Shown here one piece after another: positions 49,781 to 59,862 of a stretch of DNA of 64,000 nt. This stretch comes from Gemmatimonadota bacterium. Lineage in GTDB: Bacteria; Gemmatimonadota; Gemmatimonadetes; Gemmatimonadales; GWC2-71-9. Below the pieces are notes generated by a model that did not search any database, was not told the DNA's origin, and worked only from the letters and a program-made list of their open reading frames with translations. A program made the translations under genes and the position numbers. The stretch is from assembly GCA_003222055.1 (NCBI GenBank), contig QHUT01000067.1, positions 23,122 through 87,121 of the forward strand. The letters are read 5' to 3'. Positions within the stretch are counted from its first letter, which is position 1; the number at the start of each line of letters is the position of its first letter.

Positions 49781-52700
49781 GGGGGCGTCCGTCAGCACCG
49801 CGGTGAGCGCGCGGACCAAGCCGGCGCCGATCGCCTCGCCGCCGAGCCGCCGGAGTCGCAGGGAGAGCGGGGCCGCGCGCCGCACCTCGGCCTCAAACTG
49901 CACCGCGTCGAGCGCCGCCGTGAGCCGGGCGAGACGCGGGGTCGCGTCGCGCCGAAACGTGAGCCGCGCCTCGTCGCCCCGCACGAGGACCATCTCCAGG
50001 CCCGCTCGGCCGCCGAGCGCGCGGAGCTCGGACACCAGGAGCAGGCGCTGCGCGTCGTCCGGCAGCGGCCCGAAACGATCGCGCAATTCCTCGCGCACCG
50101 CCTCAATCTCGCTAGCCGCTTCGGCGCGCGCCAGCCGTCGGTACAGCTCGAGCTTCGCCGCTTCGTCCGGCACGTAGTCGTCGGAGAGATGCGCGGGCCG
50201 GTCGAGCACCACTTCGGGTGGCGTCCCCTTCCCCACGCCCTGTTCCCCAGTCCCCGTCTTCAAGGCCTCGACCGTTTCCTGGAGCCAGCGGAGATACGTG
50301 TCGAACCCCACCGCCTGTGCGTACCCCGACTGCTCGGCACCCAGCAGATTGCCCGCGCCCCGCAGTTCGAGATCGCGCAGGGCGATGCGATAGCCCGAGC
50401 CCAGGTCGGTATGATGCTCGAGCACCCGCAACCGCTCCTCCGCCTCGGCATCGACCAGGTCGGGCACCAGCAGGTAGCAGTAGGCGCGGCGATGGCTCCG
50501 GCCCACGCGTCCCCGCAGCTGGTATAGCTGGGCCAGGCCGAACTGGTCCGCGCGGCTCACGAGCATGGTGTTGGCGTTCGGCACGTCGAGCCCCGATTCG
50601 ACGATCATGGTCGACACGAGGATGTCCACCTCGCCGCGGACGAAACGCGCCATCACCTGATCGAGCGCCGCCTCTTTGAGCTTGCCGTGTGCGACGGCCA
50701 CTCGTGCCCGCGGCGGCGCGAGTGCCCGCACCCGCTCCGCAATCGTATCGATCGTCTCGATGCGGTTGTGCACGAAATACACCTGCCCCGCCCGGTCGAG
50801 CTCTCGCGCCAGCGCCTCCTCGATCAGCCCGTCGTCCCACGGCTCGATGAAGGTCACGACGGGAGAGCGGTCCTTGGGAGGCGTCTCGAGCAGCGCCAGG
50901 TCGCGCAACCCGGCGAGCGACAGGTGCAGGGTGCGGGGGATCGGCGTCGCCGTCAGGGTCAGCACGTCGACCGCCAGCTTCAGCGCCTTGAGGCGCTCCT
51001 TGTGCCGCACGCCGAAGCGGTGCTCCTCGTCCACGATGAGGAGCCCGAGGTCGTGGAACGTCACGTCGCGTGACAGCAGGCGATGGGTCCCGATCACGAT
51101 GTCCACTTCGCCGCGCGCCATCCGCCGCGTGACGTCCTTCGAGTCCTGGGCGCTGCGAAACCGCGACAACACCTCGATCCGCACGGGATAATCCGCCAGC
51201 CGCTCGCGGAACGTCCGGCCGTGCTGCTCCGCGAGAATCGTGGTGGGGACGAGCACCGCCACCTGTTTGCCCGCCTGGACCGCCTTGAATGCTGCGCGCA
51301 GCGCCACCTCCGTCTTGCCGTAGCCCACGTCGCCCACGAGCAGCCGGTCCATGGGCCGCGCCCGCTCCATGTCGCGCTTCACTTCTTCGGAGGCGCGCCG
51401 CTGGTCCGGCGTGTCCTCGTACAGAAACGCGGACTCGAGCTCGCGCTGCCACGGTGTATCCGGCGGGAACGCGAAGCCGGGCGCGAGCTGACGCCGCGCG
51501 TAGAGATCGAGCAGCTCCGACGCCATGCGGCGAATCGCCGCGCGGGTCTTATCCCGCTGTCGCTGCCACGTCGTCGCGCCGAGCCGGTGGAGCCGCGGCG
51601 CGGGCGCGTCGCCGTCACCGGCCGCTCGGTACGGTTCGAGCTGGTCGAGTCGATACAGCGGGACGTTGAGCCGGGCGCCGCCTTCGTACTCGACCACGGC
51701 CACCTCGAGACTGCCACCATCCGCTCCGACCGCGATCGTCTGGATCCCGCGGTAGATCCCGATGCCGTGCTCGAGATGGACCACGAAATCACCGCCCCGC
51801 AAGGCCCGGGTTGCCGCTGTGGCGGCCGCCTCGCGGTAGCGCCGGGGGCGCCGCAGCCGCCGAGCCCGCCGGAAAATCTCGTGATCGGTGAGCACCCGCA
51901 GGCCGGGTACGACGAACCCACCGTCGAGCGCGCCCACCACGAGCGTGGGGCGCTCCGTGTCCAGCAGCTCCTCGAGCCGCTCGAGCTGTCCCTCGTTGTC
52001 GCACAGGATTACCGTGGGCGGCTCGCCCGCCACGATCTGGCGCAGGCGCTTGATGTCGCGATCCACCGCCTCGGGCGGCGCGAGGGGCAACCGGAGGTCG
52101 CCGTCCGGGGCGTTCAGGGCCAGGCGCGGGAAGGTCGTCAGGCGATCACGCCACGCGGCCGGATCGACGAACAACGCGTCCCGCGGCGGGGCTTCCTCAC
52201 CCAGCCGTCGGGCCACGTCGAGATGATGCGCCGCCTCCGCCCAGGCGCGATCCACCTCCTGCTCCAGAGCGGATTCCTGCTCCAGCACGACCACGGCGTC
52301 GCTCGGCAACAGGTCCAGGAGCGACTGGCGCGGTAGGGGCCGCGGTGGTGGCACGGGCTGCCCTGCTAGTAGGGGCGCAGCATGCTGCGCCCCTACCGGC
52401 GCCCCTACATCGCGCGCCCCCTCTCCCTCGGTGCGCACCGGCAGCACGGTGATCCGCTCGATCGCTTCCCCCGATCGCTGCGAGTCGAGATCGAACGCCC
52501 GGATCGACGCGACGTCGTCCCCCCACCACTCGACACGCGCCGGTGCCGCCATCCCGAACCCGTACACGTCGAGGATGCCGCCACGCACGCTGAACTGCGC
52601 GACTTCGGTCACGGTCGACACTCGGGCATACCCCATCTGCTCGAGGCGCCGCACCACGTCGGCGAACCGTTGCCCGGTTCCGGCCGCTAGCGACAGCCGC

Positions 52701-53113
52701 ATGTCCCCGAGCGCCGCCGGCACGCCGGTTCGTTCCGCCGAGGCGCGTGCGGTGGTCACGAGCAGGCGGATCCGCCCCGAGAGCAGCGCTTCGAGCGTTT
52801 CGATCCGTTCGCCGGCAATCTCGACGTGCGGCTCCTCGGCGCCCAGCGCCTCGCGCTGGGGGTACAGCGCGGCCGCGTCGCCCACGAGCGTCTGCAGATC
52901 GGCGAGCCAGCGTTCGGCATCGGTCGGAGTGGCCGTCACCACCACGAACACGCGCTGCGCGCGCCGCCGCGCGAGCGCGGCCAGGAGCACTGCGGCGCTC
53001 GAGCCCGGAAGCCCGGCGATGCCCCGGCGTGCCCCGGCGCCCGGGAGCGCGTCCGCCAGGGCGCGCGTCGCCGGCAGCGCGTCGAAGCGATCGATCAGGA
53101 ACGTGAGGGGCAT
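49775..53113 (-). CDS. mfd: Transcription-repair coupling factor
   Basis: FVVHLEHGIGIYRG, MDRLLVGDVGYGKTEVALRAAFKAV, DEEHRFGVRHKERLK, LTATPIPRTLHLSLAGLRDLALLETPP. Confidence 0.97.
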   Translation of the reverse strand: MPLTFLIDRFDALPATRALADALPGAGARRGIAGLPGSSAAVLLAALARRRAQRVFVVVTATPTDAERWLADLQTLVGDAAALYPQREALGAEEPHVEIAGERIETLEALLSGRIRLLVTTARASAERTGVPAALGDMRLSLAAGTGQRFADVVRRLEQMGYARVSTVTEVAQFSVRGGILDVYGFGMAAPARVEWWGDDVASIRAFDLDSQRSGEAIERITVLPVRTEGEGARDVGAPVGAQHAAPLLAGQPVPPPRPLPRQSLLDLLPSDAVVVLEQESALEQEVDRAWAEAAHHLDVARRLGEEAPPRDALFVDPAAWRDRLTTFPRLALNAPDGDLRLPLAPPEAVDRDIKRLRQIVAGEPPTVILCDNEGQLERLEELLDTERPTLVVGALDGGFVVPGLRVLTDHEIFRRARRLRRPRRYREAAATAATRALRGGDFVVHLEHGIGIYRGIQTIAVGADGGSLEVAVVEYEGGARLNVPLYRLDQLEPYRAAGDGDAPAPRLHRLGATTWQRQRDKTRAAIRRMASELLDLYARRQLAPGFAFPPDTPWQRELESAFLYEDTPDQRRASEEVKRDMERARPMDRLLVGDVGYGKTEVALRAAFKAVQAGKQVAVLVPTTILAEQHGRTFRERLADYPVRIEVLSRFRSAQDSKDVTRRMARGEVDIVIGTHRLLSRDVTFHDLGLLIVDEEHRFGVRHKERLKALKLAVDVLTLTATPIPRTLHLSLAGLRDLALLETPPKDRSPVVTFIEPWDDGLIEEALARELDRAGQVYFVHNRIETIDTIAERVRALAPPRARVAVAHGKLKEAALDQVMARFVRGEVDILVSTMIVESGLDVPNANTMLVSRADQFGLAQLYQLRGRVGRSHRRAYCYLLVPDLVDAEAEERLRVLEHHTDLGSGYRIALRDLELRGAGNLLGAEQSGYAQAVGFDTYLRWLQETVEALKTGTGEQGVGKGTPPEVVLDRPAHLSDDYVPDEAAKLELYRRLARAEAASEIEAVREELRDRFGPLPDDAQRLLLVSELRALGGRAGLEMVLVRGDEARLTFRRDATPRLARLTAALDAVQFEAEVRRAAPLSLRLRRLGGEAIGAGLVRALTAVLTDAPD
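52333..52408. repeat. Nested palindromic REP-like element inside mfd
   Basis: 28-bp perfect palindrome GTAGGGGCGCAGCATGCTGCGCCCCTAC (52369-52396) flanked by outer arms GTAGGGGC (52333-52340) and GCCCCTAC (52401-52408). Confidence 0.85.
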
Positions 53114-54831
53114 CAGCGGGTGAAGGTCGCCACCCCCAGCTCGGCCGCGGCCAGGAGCAGGGCGAGTACGAGCAGCGGGCCGCTCGCGTCGCCGTGGCCC
53201 CCACCCGCGAACCGCGCGGAGCCGAGCGCGGCCGCGTCCAAGACCTCCGCGCCTAACACGTCCCGCACCAGCGCTGCGGGCGCCTGGGTGAGATCCGACT
53301 CGCGCGGGTCGGGGCCGGACACGACGGCGCCAACCGTATCAGTCCCGTGGGTGCGGAACCACACGCCCGGCGCGCCCTCGACCTCGGAGACGGGCGCCTC
53401 GCCTCGCGCCAGACGGTTTACGAGGGCGTCCACGAACGGCACGAAGGCAGGTGCTGCGGGCAGCGCCGTCCATGCCGTGTCCAACCGGCTGCCAACGAGC
53501 AGGACGCCGGCATCTCGCGCCAGCCAGGGCTCTCCGTTCACCCTCGCCAGGACCGTACTGTCTTCCCCCTTCCCCCTTCCCGCCTCGCCGACGGCGTCAA
53601 GACGATATCGCCGCGCCACCTGGATTCCGTCCATTCCCGCTACCGCGGACGCCGCGACGGGGCCGGGAGTTCCCGCTGACCCGAGCCGCCACAGGGCTCC
53701 GCGGGCCGCGAGGGCGCGGTTCAGCTGACCGATGAGCGTCGGATCGGCGGGCGGCAGTACGACGCTCACCGCAGCCCCTCCGTCGAGCCGATCCCCGATC
53801 ACCACGTCCGTGCCACGTCGCACGCGCTCGCCCTGCTCGAGCACAGCCAGCGCCGCCGCCACAAACGGTCCCGCCCCGCTCGAGGCCGTGACCCGTGCCG
53901 GCGGCGCCACCCGCCACGCGAATACGCGCCGATCGTCCGCCCGCAACTCGTCGGCGTCGAGCATCGCCTCACCGACCCACCACCCGGGTCCCCCCGGCGG
54001 CAGCGCGATCGAGAGCGTCGATCCCGGTGCCGCGAGTCCCCGTCCCACCTCGCGGCCGCGCACCTGCAGCGTCACCGCCGCCGGCCGGGCGCCCGGCGTC
54101 CCGACGATCGGCACCGCCACTGCGCCGCCAGACACGCGCGCCGGGCCGACCCCCCGGTTCGCCGGCACATCGGAGGCCGGGGCGAGCGTGAGCACGCGGA
54201 CGCCCCGCGGCACGCCCGCACGGCCCGGGCCGAGCGCACTTCGCTGGAGATCGCTCATCACGTGCACCTCGCGCCCCTCGAGCGGCTCCGCGTTCACGAG
54301 GCGCACGGCGGCGCGCACGGCCGCCGTGAGGTCCAGCCGCCGGGGCGAGACGCCGGCGCTGTCTATGGTCGCGAGCAGCGCCTCGCGCGTCCCGGCCCGT
54401 GCCACGCCGTCCGCGAGAACGAGCCACACCCGGTCCGACGCCGCGGCCGCCGCCAGGGAGCCTCGGGCCGCGGCCCGGAGCCGTTCGAGCACCGGCCGAC
54501 CGTCCACCACCACGCCCGACGACACCGAGTTGTCGAGGATCACGACGAGGGCCGTCCGCTGATGCACGGCCGCGCGCCGCACGGCGCTGGGAGCCGGGAC
54601 GAGCGGCCTCGCAGCCGCCAAGACGATCAGCGCGATCAGAGCGGTTCGCAACAGCAGCAGCAACACGTGCCGCAGCCTGAGACGCCGCGCACTCTGCCGC
54701 TCCGCCTCGCTCAGGTAGCGCAACGGCGGAAACTCGGCCTCGGGCGGGACGCGCCGCTCGAGCAAGTGCAGCAGCGCGGGGATCGCCGCGGCCGCGAGCC
54801 CCAGCAACGCGAACGGATGCAGGAACGTCAC
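53113..54831 (-). CDS. BatA/vWA-domain membrane protein
   Basis: VTFLHPFALLGLAAAAIPALLHLLERR...FPPLRYLSEAERQSARRLRLRHVLLLLLRTALIALIVLAAARP; GTG start overlapping upstream stop. Confidence 0.88.
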   Translation of the reverse strand: MTFLHPFALLGLAAAAIPALLHLLERRVPPEAEFPPLRYLSEAERQSARRLRLRHVLLLLLRTALIALIVLAAARPLVPAPSAVRRAAVHQRTALVVILDNSVSSGVVVDGRPVLERLRAAARGSLAAAAASDRVWLVLADGVARAGTREALLATIDSAGVSPRRLDLTAAVRAAVRLVNAEPLEGREVHVMSDLQRSALGPGRAGVPRGVRVLTLAPASDVPANRGVGPARVSGGAVAVPIVGTPGARPAAVTLQVRGREVGRGLAAPGSTLSIALPPGGPGWWVGEAMLDADELRADDRRVFAWRVAPPARVTASSGAGPFVAAALAVLEQGERVRRGTDVVIGDRLDGGAAVSVVLPPADPTLIGQLNRALAARGALWRLGSAGTPGPVAASAVAGMDGIQVARRYRLDAVGEAGRGKGEDSTVLARVNGEPWLARDAGVLLVGSRLDTAWTALPAAPAFVPFVDALVNRLARGEAPVSEVEGAPGVWFRTHGTDTVGAVVSGPDPRESDLTQAPAALVRDVLGAEVLDAAALGSARFAGGGHGDASGPLLVLALLLAAAELGVATFTR

Positions 54832-55712
54832 GCGAGCATTCGGAGTGCCATGCCGAAGGGCAGGTCGGTCAGCACGTGATGGTACGCGATCCCATGTCGC
54901 CGACACGTGGTACGCCACGCGGCGATCTCGCGGCGCACGGTCTCGCTGTACGCCCGCGCCAGCTCGCGCGGCCGGACCACCACGCTCACCGCCGATTCGG
55001 GATCCCGGAACCGCACTTCCGGCGCCCCCGAGAGCTCGGCTTCCGCGGGATCCATCAGGTGCAGCACGATCACGTGATGCCCGCGATGCCGCAGGTAGCG
55101 CAACGCGGTGAGCGCGAGGTCACGGTCGAACAACAGATCCGACACGAGCACCACCAACCCCCGGCGCGCGAGCAGCGACGTCAGGCGACCGAGCGCCGCC
55201 TCGGCGGCCGTACCGCCGCCGTCGGGCGTGCGCTCCAGGCCCCGGACCAAGCGCGCCCACTGACCCGCCCGCACGCGCGGCGGTACGACCTCGCGCACCG
55301 CTTCGTCGAACGTGATGAGCCCGGTCGCATCCCGCTGCCGCAGGAGAATCAGCGCAAGCGCCGCGACCAGACGGTCGGCGTAGGCTCGCTTGGTGAGACG
55401 CGCCGGCGCGCCGCGCCACGCCATCGAGCGACTCACGTCCACCAGGATCATCGCCCGCAGGTTGGTCTCCTCCTCGAACTGCTTGACGAACAACCGATCG
55501 GCGCGGGCCAGAATCCGCCAATCGAGGTAGCGCAGCTCGTCCCCCGGTTGATAGGCGCGGTGCTCGGTGAACTCGACGGAGAAGCCGCGAAACGGGGAGC
55601 GGTGGATGCCGGCGAGGAAGCCTTCGACCACTCCCGCGGCAACGATCTCGATTCCGCCCAGCCGCGCCACGTCGGCGGGGTCGAGCAGATCGATGCGGGC
55701 AGTGTCAGCCAT
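54828..55712 (-). CDS. DUF58 domain-containing protein
   Basis: FSVEFTEHRAYQPGDELRYLDWRILARADRLFVKQFEEETNLRAMILVDVSRSM. Confidence 0.93.
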   Translation of the reverse strand: MADTARIDLLDPADVARLGGIEIVAAGVVEGFLAGIHRSPFRGFSVEFTEHRAYQPGDELRYLDWRILARADRLFVKQFEEETNLRAMILVDVSRSMAWRGAPARLTKRAYADRLVAALALILLRQRDATGLITFDEAVREVVPPRVRAGQWARLVRGLERTPDGGGTAAEAALGRLTSLLARRGLVVLVSDLLFDRDLALTALRYLRHRGHHVIVLHLMDPAEAELSGAPEVRFRDPESAVSVVVRPRELARAYSETVRREIAAWRTTCRRHGIAYHHVLTDLPFGMALRMLA

Positions 55713-55884
55713 GGGGCTCGCGGAAGCTAATGATCGGCCGATTGTCCCGGGTAGAGGACAATCGCGGGGGCGTGACACCATCCGACCGTCGTTGTAAGGT
55801 CCTCATCGACAATCGGTTGGGAGACGGTACCGCTACTCGCGGCATGGCATGGCGCCTGCACCTCTCGAGGAGCGGGAGGCACTT

Positions 55885-57129
55885 ATGTTGACCACGTTCG
55901 GCTTGCTCAGCCTGCTCGTCGGCTCCGCCGGCGGCGCCGCGCTCCAGCCCGCCGCCCTGCCGTACCGCCCGCATGTCGAGATCTGGACCGACCGGGGCGA
56001 CGACCCGTACTCGAGCGGCCAAGGCGTGCGGGTGCACTTCCGCGCCGAGCAGGACGCCTACGTCACCATCCTGCGCATCGACACCGACGGCCGGGTGCGG
56101 GTCCTGTTCCCGCGCGAGCCGTGGGAGGACAACTTCGCGCGCGGCGGCCGCGACTACGAGGTCCCGGGTCGCGACTCGCGCGACGCGTTCTACATCGACG
56201 ATTCCCCGGGGGTCGGCTACATCTTCGCCGTCGTCGCCGGCGACGCGTTCGTGTACGACGCGCTCGAAAGCCAGGACCATTGGGACTATCGCGCCATCCC
56301 CGACGGTCGCGTGCATGGCGATCCCTACGTGGCGGTCACGGACCTGGCGGAGCGCATCGTGCCCGCGGGCTACGGCGACTGGGACTACGACCTCGCGCCG
56401 TACTACGTCCAGCGGCACTACGACTATCCGCGGTTTCTGTGCTACGACTGCCACTCGTACGTGAACTATTCCTCCTGGAGCCCGTACGACTACACCTGCG
56501 TGCGCTTTCGGATCGTGGTGTTCGACGATCCGTACTATTACCCCTATCGCTCCTACGACGCGACGCGGGTGGTGTTCACACGGCCGCTCCGGCCCGAGCC
56601 GCGCTTCATCTTCAAGGACCGCCAGGCATCCGACGCGTTCGTCACCCGCGTGCGCGCCCGTCCCGCGGATGACGACCAGCGGCGCGACGTGGGCGCGCGC
56701 GGCCGCGATCCGGGCGGCACCGGCGTCATTCCACCGCCCGGGGTGAAACCCCGGCCCCGGCCCATCACCGGCGATCAGGGCGACGGCGTTGGCGACCGGG
56801 CGCAGCCCCGCCCCCGCGAGCGACTCCGTCCGCCCGACCGTCCAGCTCAGCCCGAGCAACACGCCCGTCCCGAGCAGCCGGATCATGCCGAGCGTCCGGC
56901 GCCGGCAGGGCGTCCCGACCGCTCCGAGCGGCCCGAGCGACGGGAGCCACCCGCCCGTCGGCCCGAGCCGCCGGTCGCCGCGCCGCCACCCGCGCCCCGT
57001 CCCGCCCCGCGCGCGGAGCCGCGGCGTGAGGCTCCGCCTCCCAAGAGCGACCCGCGCGTCGAGCCGAAGCGCGATGCCCCGAAGGACAAGCCGCGGCCCG
57101 AGCCCGAGTTGAAGCGTCGCAAGCCGTGA
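55885..57129 (+). CDS. DUF4384-like secreted protein with Pro/Arg-rich tail
   Basis: Signal peptide; VEIWTDRGDDPYSSGQGVRVHFRAEQDAYVTILRIDTDGRVRVLFPREPWEDN; low-complexity P/R/E tail. Confidence 0.75.
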   Translation: MLTTFGLLSLLVGSAGGAALQPAALPYRPHVEIWTDRGDDPYSSGQGVRVHFRAEQDAYVTILRIDTDGRVRVLFPREPWEDNFARGGRDYEVPGRDSRDAFYIDDSPGVGYIFAVVAGDAFVYDALESQDHWDYRAIPDGRVHGDPYVAVTDLAERIVPAGYGDWDYDLAPYYVQRHYDYPRFLCYDCHSYVNYSSWSPYDYTCVRFRIVVFDDPYYYPYRSYDATRVVFTRPLRPEPRFIFKDRQASDAFVTRVRARPADDDQRRDVGARGRDPGGTGVIPPPGVKPRPRPITGDQGDGVGDRAQPRPRERLRPPDRPAQPEQHARPEQPDHAERPAPAGRPDRSERPERREPPARRPEPPVAAPPPAPRPAPRAEPRREAPPPKSDPRVEPKRDAPKDKPRPEPELKRRKP

Positions 57130-57216
57130 GGCCCGCCGGCACGCCGCGCGCCCGGCCGTGGTCCCCCACGGTCGGGCGCGTTAGCTTGTTCGGTCCCCTC
57201 ATCGAGGCCACCAGGG

Positions 57217-58746
57217 ATGCGGTACCGTCTGACCCTGCTGCTCGCGGTGCTCACGGTGCCGGTCGCGGCGCAACGACGACAGCCAGCTGCCCGGGGCGCC
57301 GCCGCGATCACGACCGAGGACGTGCGGCGCCGCATCGGCATCATCGCCGCCGACTCGATGCTCGGCCGCGCGACGCCGAGCCCGCAGCTCGATCAGGTCG
57401 CGGCGTACGTGGCCGCCGAGTTCCGTCGCTTCGGCCTCAAGCCCGGCGGCGACAGCGGAACCTACCTGCAGCGCTACCCGCTCGAAGTCCAGCGCTTCGA
57501 CCCCGACAGTGCGAGCATCCGAATCGCGGGCCCGATGCCTACGACCTGGCACACCGGTCAGGACGTGCTGCTGGTCGATGGACAGCCCCCCGCTGGAGAC
57601 AGCGCGGGCCCCGGAGCGGTCATCACCGGCTCCCCGCAGGGAGCCGCCGCGCTCGATTCCTCGGCGGTGACCGGAAAGGTGGTCTTCCTCGCGTACGGGC
57701 CGGGTGTCAACGCGGTGGCGGTGAAGATCCTGCCGTTGCGCCCGCTCGCGCTGATGCTGGTGGCGGACTTCCCCGACTCGATCTGGCAAAAGTTGCCGGG
57801 TCACCAGGCGAGCGTCCACGTGCGCAACCCGAGCGAGGAAGGCGGATCCGCCATCCCGGCGGTGTTCGCTGTGCGGGCGCGGACGGCCCGGGCGCTCTTC
57901 ACCCAGGCGGGCGTTCCTCCCGACTCGCTCCGCCTCTGGGGTGACCGGCCGCTCGCCGCCCATCCCCTCGCCGAGGTCAAGGTGCAGCTCGCGGTGCATC
58001 AGCAGCTGCTGGAGCGCACGTCCGCCCCGAACGTGGTGGGCATTCTGGAGGGCACCGACGCCGCCCTCAAGAAGGAATACGTGCTCTTCACGGCGCACAT
58101 GGACCACATCGGGACGCCGGGCGCGGGGGAGGGGTGCATGGCCCGCGGCGCGGACTCGATCTGTAACGGCGCCGATGACGACGGTTCGGGAACGGTCGCC
58201 GTGGTCGCGCTGGCCGAGGCGTTCGCGACGGCGCTCGAGCGCCCCAAGCGCTCCCTGGTGTTCATGACGGTGAGCGGCGAGGAGCGTGGCTTGTGGGGCA
58301 GCGCGTATTTCGCCGAGCACCCGACCGTGCCGCTCGCGAGCGTCGTAGCGGACCTGAACAGCGACATGGTCGGCCGCAACGCGAAGGATACCCTGGCGGT
58401 GATCGGACGGGAGCATTCGAATCTGGGCGGTGCGGTGGACAGCGTCGCCCGGGCGCATCCCGAGCTCAACATCAAGCCCGTCGGCGACCTGTGGCCGCAG
58501 GAAGGCCTCTACTACCGCTCGGACCACTACAATTTCGCGAAAAAGGGCGTGCCGATCCTGTTCTTCACGACGGGGTTGCACCCCGACTATCACCAGGTGA
58601 GCGATTCGCCGGACAAAATCGACGCCGAGAAGGAAGCGCGGTTCGCACGCCTGGTGTTCTACCTGGGCCTGGCCGTGGCGAATACGACTGCACGACCGCG
58701 GTGGAACCCGGAGAGTTACAAGCAGATCGTGAGCGGTACCAACTGA
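57217..58746 (+). CDS. M28 family metallopeptidase
   Basis: VLFTAHMDHIGTP, CNGADDDGSGTVAVVALAEAFA, VSGEERGLWGS, YYRSDHYNFAKKGVPILFFTTG. Confidence 0.93.
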   Translation: MRYRLTLLLAVLTVPVAAQRRQPAARGAAAITTEDVRRRIGIIAADSMLGRATPSPQLDQVAAYVAAEFRRFGLKPGGDSGTYLQRYPLEVQRFDPDSASIRIAGPMPTTWHTGQDVLLVDGQPPAGDSAGPGAVITGSPQGAAALDSSAVTGKVVFLAYGPGVNAVAVKILPLRPLALMLVADFPDSIWQKLPGHQASVHVRNPSEEGGSAIPAVFAVRARTARALFTQAGVPPDSLRLWGDRPLAAHPLAEVKVQLAVHQQLLERTSAPNVVGILEGTDAALKKEYVLFTAHMDHIGTPGAGEGCMARGADSICNGADDDGSGTVAVVALAEAFATALERPKRSLVFMTVSGEERGLWGSAYFAEHPTVPLASVVADLNSDMVGRNAKDTLAVIGREHSNLGGAVDSVARAHPELNIKPVGDLWPQEGLYYRSDHYNFAKKGVPILFFTTGLHPDYHQVSDSPDKIDAEKEARFARLVFYLGLAVANTTARPRWNPESYKQIVSGTN

Positions 58747-58749
58747 CGT

Positions 58750-59820
58750 TCAGCTGACCGCTTTGAGCAGCTCGGCGTTGGTCTTGGTGCGCCGCAGCTG
58801 CGCCAGCAACCCTTCCATCGCTTTCTCCGGCGGGAGGCCGACCAGACCGCGCCGCAGCTGCTGTTTCGCCGCGACCGTGACGGGATCGGCGAGCAGCTCC
58901 TCGCGCCGCGTGCCGCTGGCCGCGACGTCGACGGCCGGATAGACACGCCGGTCGGCCAGGGCGCGCGACAGCCGCAGCTCCGCGTTGCCCGTCCCCTTGA
59001 ACTCCTCGAAGATCACGTCGTCCATGCGACTTTCCGTCTCGACCAGCGCGGTGGCGATGACGGTGAGGGAGCCGCCCTCCGGAACGGCCCGCGCGGCGCC
59101 GAACAATCCCTTGGGCTTGGCGAGGGCGTTGGCGTCCAGGCCGCCGGACATGGTGCGACCGCTCCCGCGCCCGGTGGTGTTGTGCGACCGCGCCAGCCGG
59201 GTGAGCGAATCGAGCACGATCACGACGTCGCGACCGAGCTCCACCTGCCGGCGCGCGTGCTCGAACACCATGTCCGCGACCGCGACGTGCCGCTCGTGAG
59301 ACAGGTCGAAGCTCGACGCGATCACCTCGCCCCGTCCCCAGTCGATCATCTCGCTCACTTCCTCCGGCCGCTCGTCCACGAGCAGCACGAGGAGGGTGGC
59401 CGTCGGATGGTTGAGCACGACGCCTTCGGCGACGGCCTGCAGCATGACGGTCTTCCCCGCCTTAGGGGGCGACACGACCAGGGCCCGCTGGCCGAAGCCG
59501 AGCGGGCAGATGAGGTCGATGACGCGCTGGGTCTCCGCCGTGCGCGGGCTCGACGCGCGCGGCGACTCGAGCCCGAGCGGACGCGCCGGATGCACCGCGC
59601 CGAGCTTGGCGAACTCGGGTCGCTCGCCCAGGCGGCCGGGCGGCGCGCCGTTCACGCTGGCGACCCTGCCGTTCTCGAGCGTGACGAGATCGCCCCGACG
59701 CAGTCCCGGGAGCCGTACGCCGGGATCGCCCTTCGCGGGCAAGTAGCTGTTGGCGGCGAGCCGCACGGCGCCGCCGTTGGAGGTGGGGTCGAACCAGCCG
59801 GTGATGGGGGGCAGAGACAA
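58750..59820 (-). CDS. rho: Transcription termination factor Rho, short form lacking the N-terminal helical Rho_N region
   Basis: [95 protein letters not shown]; 356 aa, first recognisable region is the S1/CSD-like segment. Confidence 0.93.
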   Translation of the reverse strand: MSLPPITGWFDPTSNGGAVRLAANSYLPAKGDPGVRLPGLRRGDLVTLENGRVASVNGAPPGRLGERPEFAKLGAVHPARPLGLESPRASSPRTAETQRVIDLICPLGFGQRALVVSPPKAGKTVMLQAVAEGVVLNHPTATLLVLLVDERPEEVSEMIDWGRGEVIASSFDLSHERHVAVADMVFEHARRQVELGRDVVIVLDSLTRLARSHNTTGRGSGRTMSGGLDANALAKPKGLFGAARAVPEGGSLTVIATALVETESRMDDVIFEEFKGTGNAELRLSRALADRRVYPAVDVAASGTRREELLADPVTVAAKQQLRRGLVGLPPEKAMEGLLAQLRRTKTNAELLKAVS

Positions 59821-59862
59821 GGCCTCGGTCCGTTAAAGATAGCGCCTATATTTCTCCCGCAC

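Noticed and set aside
50112-51452. 446-aa ORF in another minus frame of mfd
   Set aside because: Arg/Gly/Ala-rich out-of-frame reading of mfd
53560-53585. CCCCCTTCCCCCTTCCC tract in the BatA-like gene as a G-quadruplex
   Set aside because: Only three runs of three or more G; below the usual four-run requirement
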